NCBI GenBank assembly: GCA_022925895.1
Contig: JAKSYS010000228.1
Location: forward strand, 1 to 64,000
Length of the DNA: 64,000 nt
Direction: 5' to 3'
Source of the DNA: Fragilaria crotonensis
Taxonomy: Eukaryota > Bacillariophyta > Fragilariophyceae > Fragilariales > Fragilariaceae
Both the position numbers and the translations under genes were made by a program. Below are positions 1-11,442 of the stretch, one piece after another; the first letter of the stretch is position 1, and each line of letters begins with the position of its first letter. The notes below the pieces were generated by a model that saw only the letters and a program-made list of their open reading frames with translations, made no database searches and was not told where the DNA came from.

Positions 1-3000
1 CCTTGCCCCAAGCTCCGTAACACATCCCGCTCGCCATCGGATTTGTCGACGCAAGAGGAAGGGCCAAGGATCAACCACTGCGATGTCAACGACGCCTACC
101 TCGACGCTCCGCTTCGCCAGCAGCGACGCCGCGCTCGCAGGCTTCCCAAGTCCAACGGCGTCTATCGCCCCGTCTCTCCCATTGGCTTCCAAGGCCTAGG
201 GAACCATCAGTGGACCTCCAAGCAACTTCAAGCTGCTCGCAAGATGGCAATGCAAGTGAACATGGCTAAGTTTCCAAACGGCAACTACTCCACAATCCTT
301 CGCATGGCTCTCCAGTCAACCGACCGCTTCCGCGAATCCCTTCCCAAGGCTTCAACGTTTCCTGTCATTTGGGACTCTGGTGCAAGCATCTCGATCACTC
401 CTGACCGCAAGGACTTTGTTGGACCCATCAACACCCCTGGCCCTATCACTCAACTGCAGGGCATTGCAAAGGGACTCAGGATTGAAGGCCAAGGTCATGT
501 TCTGTGGGCAATGCAAGATACTCTGGGCAACCTAAGGATGCTCAAGGTCCCAGCATACTTGGTGTCTTGCATCAAGGTCAGGCTCCTATCCACCACAAGC
601 TTGCTCCAAGCTTACCCTGAGAGACCATCACCATTGAAGCTCATCAACTGACCTTGAGTGGCACCTCTGATGAAGCCAGAGGGCAACTCATTGCAAGAGT
701 CAACCCTGACAACAACTTGCCTACCTCTGATGCACACCGCAGCTCAGATACTCCCAAGGCAGTTGCAGCTCTCAACATTACTCTCAACACTGTTCATGAG
801 AGCAACCTCAACTTGACTGAAGCTGAGAAGGAGTTATTAAGGTGGCACCACCGCCTTGGACACCTTTCCTTTCGCAAGATCCAATTCATCATGCGAACTG
901 GAGTCCTGAGTCGGAGTGAGTCGCATCGATCACTCCATACTGCTGCTTGCCGAATTGTCAACCCTCCCAAGTGTGCCGCATGCCAATATGGGAAGCAACA
1001 TCAGCGACCAGCTCCTGCCAAGATCACAACTGTTATCAAGGATCGAGCTGGAGTTCTCAAGGCAGACAACTTGCTCCTGGACAACAAGTCTCCATTGATC
1101 ACTTCATTTGTGGAACAAAGGAAGGCTCTTCTCTTCAGCTGGAAGGAGCTTGAACTCAGACATGTTTGCTGGTGGCTGCCTCTTCATTGATCATGCTTCC
1201 AACTTTGTGCATGTTGAGTTTCAGAAGCATCTGAACACTCATGAGACTCTGAAGGCCAAGCAGAACTTTGAGTTGATGGCAAGGGACAGTGGAGTCATTC
1301 CACAATCCTATCTCTCTGACAATGGTGGAAGCTTCACCTCAGCTAAGTTCACTGAGCACCTTGGAACTCTGAAGCAAGTTGTCAAGTTTGCTGGAGTTGG
1401 AGCTCACCATCACAATGGCCATGCTGAGAGGGCAATCCAAACGATCATGTCGATTGCTCGGACAATGATGCTCCATTCAGCGGTACATTGGCCAGATGTG
1501 GCTGATGCAACACTTTGGCCAATGGCAGTCTCCCATGCTATCTTCCTTCACAACCATGTTCCTGATTTGGCAACAGGTCTCTGTCCAAGTGATGTCTTCA
1601 CCAAGTCCAGATGGGAGCAAAGGAAGTATCATGATCTGCATGTGTGGGGATGCCCTGTGTATGCTCTTGAGAAGACCATTGCAGATGGAAAGAAGCTGCC
1701 TCGCTGGAAGCCTCGGTCCATCCGCTGTGTCAACATGGGGCTCTCCAAGAAACATGCAAGCACAGTCCCCTTGGTTTTGAATCCAGAGACAGGGTACATC
1801 ACTCCCCAATATCACATTGTGTTTGATGATTGGTTTGCAACAGTGGCTACCAATGTGGATGCCCTCCCGGATTTTAATACAACGCGTTGGGCCCGTTTGT
1901 TTGGCGACTCAAGATATCAGTTCCCATTCGATGACGACGACAACAATGCTACAGAGGAAGCGCGAATGGACTCCCAAGCTACAGAAGCCATCAATGAGAA
2001 CCAAACAAGAGTTGCCTCCATGGATGAAGCTGTTGCAATTGAACAACTCCCAGTTCCTCCCTTGGCTGAGGCTCCACCCAGGACACCAACTGTTCCACAG
2101 CCATTGCCAAGCTCTCCATTGCTCACCCAAGGCCTCCAACTCCCATGATGTCTCAAACGAGGGAGCAGTCTATCGATCCTCGGTCTCTCCAGTCTCCTCC
2201 AACGCCAGACATCAGAACTTCACCTCTGCAACGCCGTCCACACTCCAGCTCACAAGCCAAGGAAGAGACGCCACGCAAGGTCCCAGCTACCCTGATCTCC
2301 CCAGTTCATCAGCCAATCTTCTCCCCAGTTCGGGAGCAGACCCCAATGTCTGAAACGAGGGAGAGTCCTGTTCCAGACAATGCATTCGCCCTTGACTCAC
2401 CACGTGACGAGCAACCAGTCAAGTCGCCTCCGCCACCAACGTCTCCGCGCCGGTCCAACCGCATTCGCGCAGCACCACAACGCCTTGGATACGATAACAC
2501 TCAAGGCCATGGATACTTTGCTTCTCCAAGTGCTTGGATCTTTGAGGAAAATGGAATCATCCTTCCCCAACTGCCTTCAAGGCAGCTGCATCTGATCCTG
2601 ACACTCTGAGCTTTGACCAAGCTATGGCTGACATTGAGCATGTGACCAAGTGGATGGAGGCAGCTGCTAAGGAAGTGGCAAGCCTTGAGAAGAATGGGAC
2701 TTGGAAGGAAGTCAGTATCCTTGAAGCCAAGACCAAGATTCTCCCAGGGACTTGGGTATTTCGCAAGCGATCCCCAGATGGAGAAGTCACCAAGTACAAA
2801 GCGCTACTGTGTTCGAGGCGACCTTGAAGAAGGAGAACCTGAAACCTATGCCCCAGTTGTTGCTTGGAGTTCAGTTCGATTGTTCCTTGTCTTGTCCCTA
2901 ACATTGGGATGGCAAACTTGCTCCATTGACTTCAGCAGTGCCTTTGTCCAAGCCAACCTAACTGACCCAGTCTGGATCCACATGCCAAGAGGCTTCAAGT

Positions 3001-4163
3001 CTGATCAGCCAAGTGACCAAAGGACCTGCCTACGACTTGTTAAGAGCCTCTACGGCCTCTCGGTTGCTCCCGCCTTTGGTATCAACACATTCGTGAAGCA
3101 CTCCTCCTCCAAGGATTGAAGCAGAGTGCCACAGACTCATGCCTCTTGTACAGCAAGACCATCATGATTGTTCTCTATGTTGATGATCTTGGGATTGCCT
3201 ACCCAACAAGAAGGATCTTGACAAACTGTTCCAGGATCTTACTGATTTGGGTTTGAGTTCACTGAAGGCACCTTCACTGACTTTCTTGGAATCAAGTTTG
3301 TCAAGGATGAAGTTGCCAACACTGTCACCCTAACACAAAAGGGTTTGATCCAGAAGATCATAAAGGCAACAGGACTTCAAGACTGCAACCCCAACCACAC
3401 CCTGCTTGCAAGCATGCCTTGGGATTGACCTGATGGAGAACCCATGGATGAGTTCTGGAACTACCGCTCTATTGTTGGAATGCTCACTTGTCAACAAACA
3501 CAAGGCCAGACATCACATTTGCAGTAAGTCAAGTTGCCAGGTTCAATCATTCTCCCAAGAAGAGCCATGCCATTGCAATCAAACAATTGTCCGCTACTTG
3601 CATCGCACTGCTGACAAAGGAACTATTGTGACTCAACTGAGACCTCTTGATTGTTATGTTGATGCTGACTTTGCTGGCCTCCATGGTCGTGACCCTGATC
3701 ATTCTGACACCAGCGCCAAGTCCCGCACCGGCTACATCATCACCCTTGAGGTTGTCCAATTCTCTGGAAGTCTCAACTACAAACAGAGATCTCCTGTCCA
3801 CATTGGAATCTGAGTACTCTGCTCTCAGTGCAAGCATGAGGACTCTGTTGCCACTTCGTGATCTTCTTGGAGAAATCTGCAAGGAATTGACTCTGCCACC
3901 TGACTTCAAGTCTACCATTCGCTGCCGAGTCTTTGAAGACAACAATGGTGCTCTGCTGCTCGCTACCAAGCAACGATTACTAATCGCACCAAGTACTTCC
4001 TGGTTAGTGGCACTTCTTTGGCACCACGTCCGCAACGGAGATGTCGTGCTCAAGATTGCAACCACTGACCAGTTGGCTGACTACCTTACCAAGGGCCTCA
4101 ATCGAGAAGTTTTGAACGCATTCGAAAGCTTGCTGGTTATGACACGCGGCACCGCCGCACTTG
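1..4163 (+). mobile_element. Ty1/Copia-type LTR retrotransposon body, first copy (left end outside window)
   Basis: Internal region of a Copia-order element; the 5' LTR and gag lie beyond the left edge. Parts appear in Copia order: an aspartic protease with a DSGA core (about 370-420), a GAG-pre-integrase/zinc-binding segment with HHRLGHLS and a CxxC (about 840-1030), the integrase core (about 1160-1700), reverse transcriptase with YVDD (about 2700-3400) and RNase H (about 3640-4110). Integrase before reverse transcriptase separates Copia from Gypsy. It is nearly identical to the second copy from about 5872 onward. The coding region is broken, with roughly ten breaks, so it is a fossil. It continues directly into the LTR at 4164. 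Confidence 0.93.
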
Positions 4164-4870
4164 TGTTGGGTGGATTTAAGAGTGTTCCCTCTTCTCCTGC
4201 AAGCCCATATGTTTATTGTTCATGTCCTACATTTTCACCACACCATCACTAATCTATTTCTTGTTTCATTGAATGAGAGGGAGAGTCAAGGTACAGCAGC
4301 TAACAGCTGTTATTGTGCCGTTATTGACGTTGAAATTTCGTCCCCGCCAGCTGAGTCCCATCCGGCTTTGGATACGAAGATTCTCACGCCAACTGTATAC
4401 GGCGAATCGCCAGTACAAAAACTACAGTTGTCCCGGACTGCTTTCCGCCCTCATAACCTCCTTTCCTACAACAACAATTTGTCCACATTAACCCTGGGCA
4501 ATCCAACTGTGATTTCCCTTCATGTGCCAACTTATTTACAACATGTGTCCCTCATCATGTTGTCTAAGTCTAACCATGTTGCAACAGTTGTTGCGATCAC
4601 CAATTTACTCTTGCAAGTGGAGTTGGTGCTGACATTTCAATGCCCTTATCAGTGGGATGAAGGCTTTAAATGTTCACTCCCACAACCCTCTAACTTCGCG
4701 AAAGTAGATCGGCAAGATTCGATCGGACCTGGATCGAATTGGTTCTTTCAACCTGAAACCTAGAAATAAGCTCATAAGTTAAACAACACTAGAATTAAAA
4801 CTCTAAGTTTGACCGAACCCGGATTTCTACGAACTAGTACGCAGCCTTGATCACGCCGTGTACTTCGACT
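4164..4870 (+). repeat. LTR shared by the two Copia-type copies
   Basis: This 707-bp block recurs almost unchanged at 10075-10781. By eye only about two positions differ, so the tandem is young. I place the start at TGTTGGG because Copia LTRs often begin this way. The right end is fixed by where the two copies diverge, after TACTTCGACT. It serves as the 3' LTR of the first copy and the 5' LTR of the second. The following sequence starts near TGGT, as primer-binding sites usually do. No canonical CA terminus is visible, so the ends are approximate by a few bases. Confidence 0.8.
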
Positions 4871-7800
4871 GGTTATTTTCGCCCAATAATAAGACTTTAC
4901 CTCTAACGCACTTTCCTCTCCGGCAAGCTCGTTTCAAGTTCCTTTCATGGAAGTTACGTCCGCGCCAAGGCAGGTCTCCTCCGGCAATCCTGCGACAGCC
5001 CCACGTCTTCCCAAGACTAGGCTGATTCATTGCTCTGCCAACTCGAGTACGCAGCCAGCAATCTGTTGAGTGATTGAAGACCTGCTTTCCGCCAAGACTC
5101 CAATCATCATGTCGGTTCCACCATCTGAAGGCTTCACGCCCCGACGAATCTTCCAGACGAACCTGTTGTTGGAATCCTTGGGACTGCTGTGGAAGGCCGC
5201 GCAATCCAGAAGGATTCGAGATCTCCGATCCTGTCGACGTCACTTCACTGAGGCAATCGCTCGCCAGGACTCTTGCTACTGATGAAGAGTCTGTCTTGAG
5301 TTCCAACCCAATGACTGCCCCAGTGGAGCTCCCAGCTCCTTCAAGCTCCAAGCCTCCTGTTCCCTCATTGGGAATCACTTTGGTGACCAAGGATGAATGG
5401 TCTGCTTGGACAGGTGGAAAGCCCAACTACACCTGGACAGGTTTGGATGGCTCCATTGCTCTCCTAGAGCACACCTCTCCCAACCAGCTCCGCCCCTGTC
5501 TATGTTTCTGCAGCCCAGAAGGGCTACAACTTCAGGAGAACTGGGCACAAGATCTCCTTCAAGCCAAGTGATGATTTGATCAGCTTCCAGAATGTTGTCT
5601 GGGATCATCTCAAGGACACCGGGATGGACTCCATTGCTTACCTCAGGGACCCAACTGACGACGCCAAGATGACTAACGTTATCAAGGCTCACGCCAGGTA
5701 CACGGTCCAGTCGGCAAAGTTGTTGGCGGAAGCTCAAGTTCAACGCTACGACAAGTATGACAGGACCAACGACATGGCAGCTAGGACCTATTTGCTTGCT
5801 TCACTCTCCACTGAGCTCAGCAACAAGGTAACTGAGAGGTTGGATGATTCTGACTCCTTCCCAGTTGTGTGGCTCAAGTTCCCCAAGGTCCGTAACACAT
5901 CCCGCTCGCCATCGGATTTGTCGACGCAAGAGGAAGGGCCAAGGATCAACCACTGCGATATCAACGACGCCTACCTCGACGCTCCGCTTCGCCGGCAGCG
6001 ACGCCGCGCTCGCAGGCTTCCCAAGTCCAACGGCGTCTATCGCCCCGTCTCTCCCATTGGCTTCCAAGGCCTAGGGAACCATCAGTGGACCTCCAAGCAA
6101 CTTCAAGCTGCTCGCAAGATGGCAATGCAAGTGAACATGGCTAAGTTTCCAAACGGCAACTACTCCACAATCCTTCGCATGGCTCTCCAGTCAACCGACC
6201 GCTTCCGCGAATCCCTTCCCAAGGCTTCAACGTTTCCTGTCATTTGGGACTCTGGTGCAAGCATCTCGATCACTCCTGACCGCAAGGACTTTGTTGGACC
6301 CATCAACACCCTGGCCCTATCACTCAACTGCAGGGCATTGCAAAGGGACTCAGGATTGAAGGCCAAGGTCATGTTCTGTGGGCAATGCAAGATACTCTGG
6401 GCAACCTAAGGATGCTCAAGGTCCCAGCATACTTGGTGTCTTGCATCAAGGTCAGGCTCCTATCCACCACAAGCTTGCTCCAAGCTTACCCTGGAGAGAC
6501 CATCACCATTGAAGCTCATCAACTGACCTTGAGTGGCACCTCTGATGAAGCCAGAGGGCAACTCATTGCAAGAGTCAACCCTGACAACAACTTGCCTACC
6601 TCTGATGCACACCGCAGCTCAGACACTCCCAAGGCAGTTGCAGCTCTCAACATCACTTTGAACACTGTTCATGAGAGTAACCTCAACTTGACTGAAGCTG
6701 AGAAGGAGTTATTAAGGTGGCACCACCGCCTTGGACACCTTTCCTTTCGCAAGATCCAATTCATCATGCGAACTGGAGTCCTGAGTCGGAGTGAGTCGCA
6801 TCGATCACTCCATACTGCTGCTTGCCGAATTGTCAACCCTCCCAAGTGTGCCGCATGCCAATATGGGAAGCAACATCAGCGACCAGCTCCTGCCAAGATC
6901 ACAACTGTTATCAAGGATTGAGCTGGAGTTCTCAAGGCAGACAACTTGCTCCCTGGACAACAAGTCTCCATTGATCACTTCATTTGTGGAACAAAGGGAA
7001 GGCTCTTCTCTTCAGCTGGAAGGAGCTTGAACTCAGACATGTTTGCTGGTGGCTGCCTCTTCATTGATCATGCTTCCAACTTTGTGCATGTTGAGTTTCA
7101 GAAGCATCTGAACACTCATGAGACTCTGAAGGCCAAGCAGAACTTTGAGTTGATGGCAAGGGACAGTGGAGTCATTCCACAATCCTATCTCTCTGACAAT
7201 GGTGGAAGCTTCACCTCAGCTAAGTTCACTGAGCACCTTGGAACTCTGAAGCAAGTTGTCAAGTTTGCTGGAGTTGGAGCTCACCATCACAATGGCCATG
7301 CTGAGAGGGCAATCCAAACGATCATGTCGATTGCTCGGACAATGATGCTCCATTCAGCGGTACATTGGCCAGATGTGGCTGATGCAACACTTTGGCCAAT
7401 GGCAGTCTCCCATGCTATCTTCCTTCACAACCATGTTCCTGATTTGGCAACAGGTCTCTGTCCAAGTGATGTCTTCACCAAGTCCAGATGGGAGCAAAGG
7501 AAGTATCATGATCTGCATGTGTGGGATGCCCTGTATATGCTCTTGAGAAGACCATTGCAGATGGAAAGAAGCTGCCTCGCTGGAAGCCTCGGTCCATCCG
7601 CTGTGTCAACATGGGGCTCTCAAGAAACATGCAAGCACAGTCCCCTTGGTTTTGAATCCAGAGACAGGGTACATCACTCCCCAATATCACATTGTGTTTG
7701 ATGATTGGTTTGCAACAGTGGCTACCAATGTGGATGCCCTCCCGGATTTTAATACAACGCTGGGCCCGTTTGTTTGGCGACTCAAGATATCAGTTCCCAT

Positions 7801-10074
7801 TCGATGACAACGACAACAATGCTACAGAGGAAGCGCGAATGGACTCCCAAGCTACAGAAGCCATCAATGAGAACCAAACAAGAGTTGCTGCCTCCATGGA
7901 TGAAGCTGTTGCTATTGAACAACTCCCAGTTCCTCCCTTGGCTGAGGCTCCACCCAGGACACCAACTGCTCCACAGCCATTGCCAAGCTCTCCATTGCTC
8001 ACTCCAAGGCCTCCAACTCCCATGATGTCTCAAACGAGGAGCAGTCTATCGATCCTCGGTCTCTCCAGTCTCCTCCAACGCCAGACATCAGAACTTCACC
8101 TCTGCAACGCCGTCCACACTCCAGCTCACAAGCCAAGGAAGAGACGCCACGCAAGGTCCCAGCTACCCAGATCTCCCCAGTTCATCAGCCAATCTTCTCC
8201 CCAGTTCGGAGCAGACCCCAATGTCTGAAACGAGGGAGAGTCCTGTTCCAGACAATGCATTCGCCCTTGACTCACCACGTGACGAGCAACCAGTCAAGTC
8301 GCCTCCGCCACCAACGTCTCCGCGCCGGTCCAACCGCATTCGCGCAGCACCACAACGCCTTGGATACGATAACACTCAAGGCCATGGATACTTTGCTTCT
8401 CCAAGTGCTTGGATCTTTGAGGAAAATGGAATCATCCTTTCCCAACTGCCTTCAAGGCAGCTGCATCTGATCCTGACACTCTGAGCTTTGACCAAGCTAT
8501 GGCTGACATTGAGCATGTGACCAAGTGGATGGAGGCAGCTGCTAAGGAAGTGGCAAGCCTTGAGAAGAATGGGACTTGGAAGGAAGTCAGTATCCTTGAA
8601 GCCAAGACCAAGATTCTCCCAGGGACTTGGGTATTTCGGCGCAAGCGATCCCCAGATGGAGAAGTCACCAAGTACAAAGCGCGCTACTGTGTTCGAGGCG
8701 ACCTTGAAGAAGGAGAACCTGAAACCTATGCCCCAGTTGTTGCTTGGAGTTCAGTTCGATTGTTCCTTGTCTTGTCCCTAACATTGGGATGGCAAACTTG
8801 CTCCATTGACTTCAGCAGTGCCTTTGTCCAAGCCAACCTAACTGACCCAGTCTGGATCCACATGCCAAGGGGCTTCAAGTCTGATCAGCCAAGTGACCAA
8901 AGAACCTGCCTACGACTTGTTAAGAGCCTCTACGGCCTCTCGGTTGCTCCCCGCCTTTGGTATCAACACATTCGTGAAGCACTCCTCCTCCAAGGATTGA
9001 AGCAGAGTGCCACAGACTCATGCCTCTTGTACAGCAAGACCATCATGATTGTTCTCTATGTTGATGATCTTGGGATTGCCTACTCCAACAAGAAGGATCT
9101 TGACAAACTGTTCCAGGATCTTACTGATTTGGGTTTGGAGTTCACTCGTGAAGGCACCTTCACTGACTTTCTTGGAATCAAGTTTGTCAAGGATGAAGTT
9201 GCCAACACTGTCACCCTAACACAAAAGGGTTTGATCCAGAAGATCATAAAGGCAACAGGACTTCAAGACTGCAACTCCAACCACACCCCTGCTTTGCAAG
9301 CATGCCTTGGGATTGACCCTGATGGAGAACCCATGGATGAGTTCTGGAACTACCGCTCTATTGTTGGAATGCTCTTGTACTTGTCAACAAACACAAGACC
9401 AGACATCACATTTGCAGTAAGTCAAGTTGCCAGGTTCAATCATTCTCCCAAGAAGAGCCATGCCATTGCAATCAAACAATTGTCCGCTACTTGCATCGTA
9501 CTGCTGACAAAGGAACTGTTGTGACTCCAACTGGCGACCTCTCTCTTGATTGCTATGTTGATGCTGACTTTGCTGGACTCCATGGTCGTGACCCTGATCA
9601 TTCTGACACCAGCGCCAAGTCCCGCACCGGCTACATCATCACCCTTGAGGTTGTCCAATTCTCTGGAAGTCTCAACTACAAACAGAGATCTCCCTGTCCA
9701 CATTGGAATCTGAGTACTCTGCTCTCAGTGCAAGCATGAGGACTCTGTTGCCTCTTCGTGATCTTCTTGGAGAAATCTGCAAGGAATTGACTCTGCCACC
9801 TGACTTCAAGTCTACTATTTGCTGCCGAGTCTTTGAAGACAACAATGGTGCTCTGCTGCTCGCTACCAAGCAACGCATTACTAATCGCACCAAGTACTTC
9901 CTGGTTAAGTGGCACTTCTTTTGGCACCACGTCCGCAACGGAGATGTCGAAGTGCTCAAGATTGCAACCACTGACCAGTTGGCTGACTACCTTACCAAGG
10001 GCCTCAATCGAGAAGTTTTTGAACGCATTCGAAAGCTTGCTCAAGGTTGGTGACACGCGGCACCGCCGCATTTG
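4871..10074 (+). mobile_element. Ty1/Copia-type LTR retrotransposon body, second copy
   Basis: Full-length internal region lying between two LTRs. After a leader comes a gag-like segment (from about 5108), then protease with DSGA (about 6240-6300), GAG-pre-integrase/zinc motif (about 6710-6900), integrase core (about 7040-7560), a proline/serine-rich linker (about 7900-8350), reverse transcriptase with YVDD (about 8500-9240) and RNase H (about 9540-10000). All domains run in one direction in Copia order. It is better preserved than the first copy but still broken in about half a dozen places. With its two near-identical LTRs it measures about 6.6 kb. Confidence 0.93.
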
Positions 10075-10781
10075 TGTTGGGTGGATTTAAGAGTGTTCCC
10101 TCTTCTCCTGCAAGCCCATATGTTTATTGTTCATGTCCTACATTTTCACCACACCATCACTAATCTATTTCTTGTTTCATTGAATGAGAGGGAGAGTCAA
10201 GGTACAGCAGCTAACAGCTGTTATTGTGCCGTTATTGACGTTGAAATTTTGTCCCCGCCAGCTGAGTCCCATCCGGCTTTGGATACGAAGATTCTCACGC
10301 CAACTGTATACGGCGAATCGCCAGTACGAAAACTACAGTTGTCCCGGACTGCTTTCCGCCCTCATAACCTCCTTTCCTACAACAACAATTTGTCCACATT
10401 AACCCTGGGCAATCCAACTGTGATTTCCCTTCATGTGCCAACTTATTTACAACATGTGTCCCTCATCATGTTGTCTAAGTCTAACCATGTTGCAACAGTT
10501 GTTGCGATCACCAATTTACTCTTGCAAGTGGAGTTGGTGCTGACATTTCAATGCCCTTATCAGTGGGATGAAGGCTTTAAATGTTCACTCCCACAACCCT
10601 CTAACTTCGCGAAAGTAGATCGGCAAGATTCGATCGGACCTGGATCGAATTGGTTCTTTCAACCTGAAACCTAGAAATAAGCTCATAAGTTAAACAACAC
10701 TAGAATTAAAACTCTAAGTTTGACCGAACCCGGATTTCTACGAACTAGTACGCAGCCTTGATCACGCCGTGTACTTCGACT
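10075..10781 (+). repeat. 3' LTR of the second Copia-type copy
   Basis: Near-identical partner of 4164-4870, 707 bp. After TACTTCGACT the sequence passes into GTAC-rich host DNA, which marks the right edge of the tandem element. The target-site duplication cannot be tested because the left end of the first copy is outside the window. A 200-codon open frame inside the LTR is also present in the other LTR and is not regarded as a gene. Confidence 0.85.
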
Positions 10782-11442
10782 CAGTACCAGGTACTGTACA
10801 AGGTACTACAGGCAGTAAACTAAACGGTGATAAAAATAGCTACCTGATCATAATCGGATATTCGTGCATCTGTCCTTGCTTCGATTGTCAGTTGATAACT
10901 TGAGTCCACAAGGCTATAGCACATTGTCAGTTTTCCAAAAAACTATGTAGTTAAGTTAAGGACAAGGGTACTCGGAGTACGTAGTTGTACTTCGGGTTCC
11001 TACTCTGGTCCTTCGATGTTCTCATAGATTCACTTCATTCAGATGCTTTGTTCATTTCCCTGGTATAAATCATCCATTCATCATGAGGCTGCTTTGATGC
11101 GATCGTGTTTTATTCCGAGAGATCCCCTTAATCTAGGAATTCTGAGAGAATCGTTTCCCCAATTAATTTGCCATATAGCTTGATTGAATCTAACATCCCG
11201 TCCGCTGCCTTCTCAAAGTTAACTTCCAAGTTCCAACTGGTTTGGTGTTTTCTGTCCTACCTGGTACCACGTCCACTCGCCCGCCATCTTCACAAACCAC
11301 AAGACAGGCTTCTCTAAATGTACCAGTCACCCGGGCAAGTACCTGCCCCTGGTACTAATCCCAGATATGAAGGTTTTGTAACTGCCGTATAGCGACATAG
11401 CTTCTATGATGAGGATTTCGATCTATATCTACCAACCGTTGC
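10782..11442. other. Intergenic, no gene seen
   Basis: Unique-looking spacer between the retroelement and the 3' end of the kinesin gene. It begins with GTAC-rich sequence and then becomes ordinary AT-leaning DNA. No convincing open frame or RNA gene was found. It should contain the 3' UTR of the kinesin gene. Confidence 0.6.

Noticed and set aside
4161-4763. 200-codon open frame in the LTR, also present at 10072-10674
   Set aside because: Lies entirely inside the LTR and is duplicated with it; no protein character.
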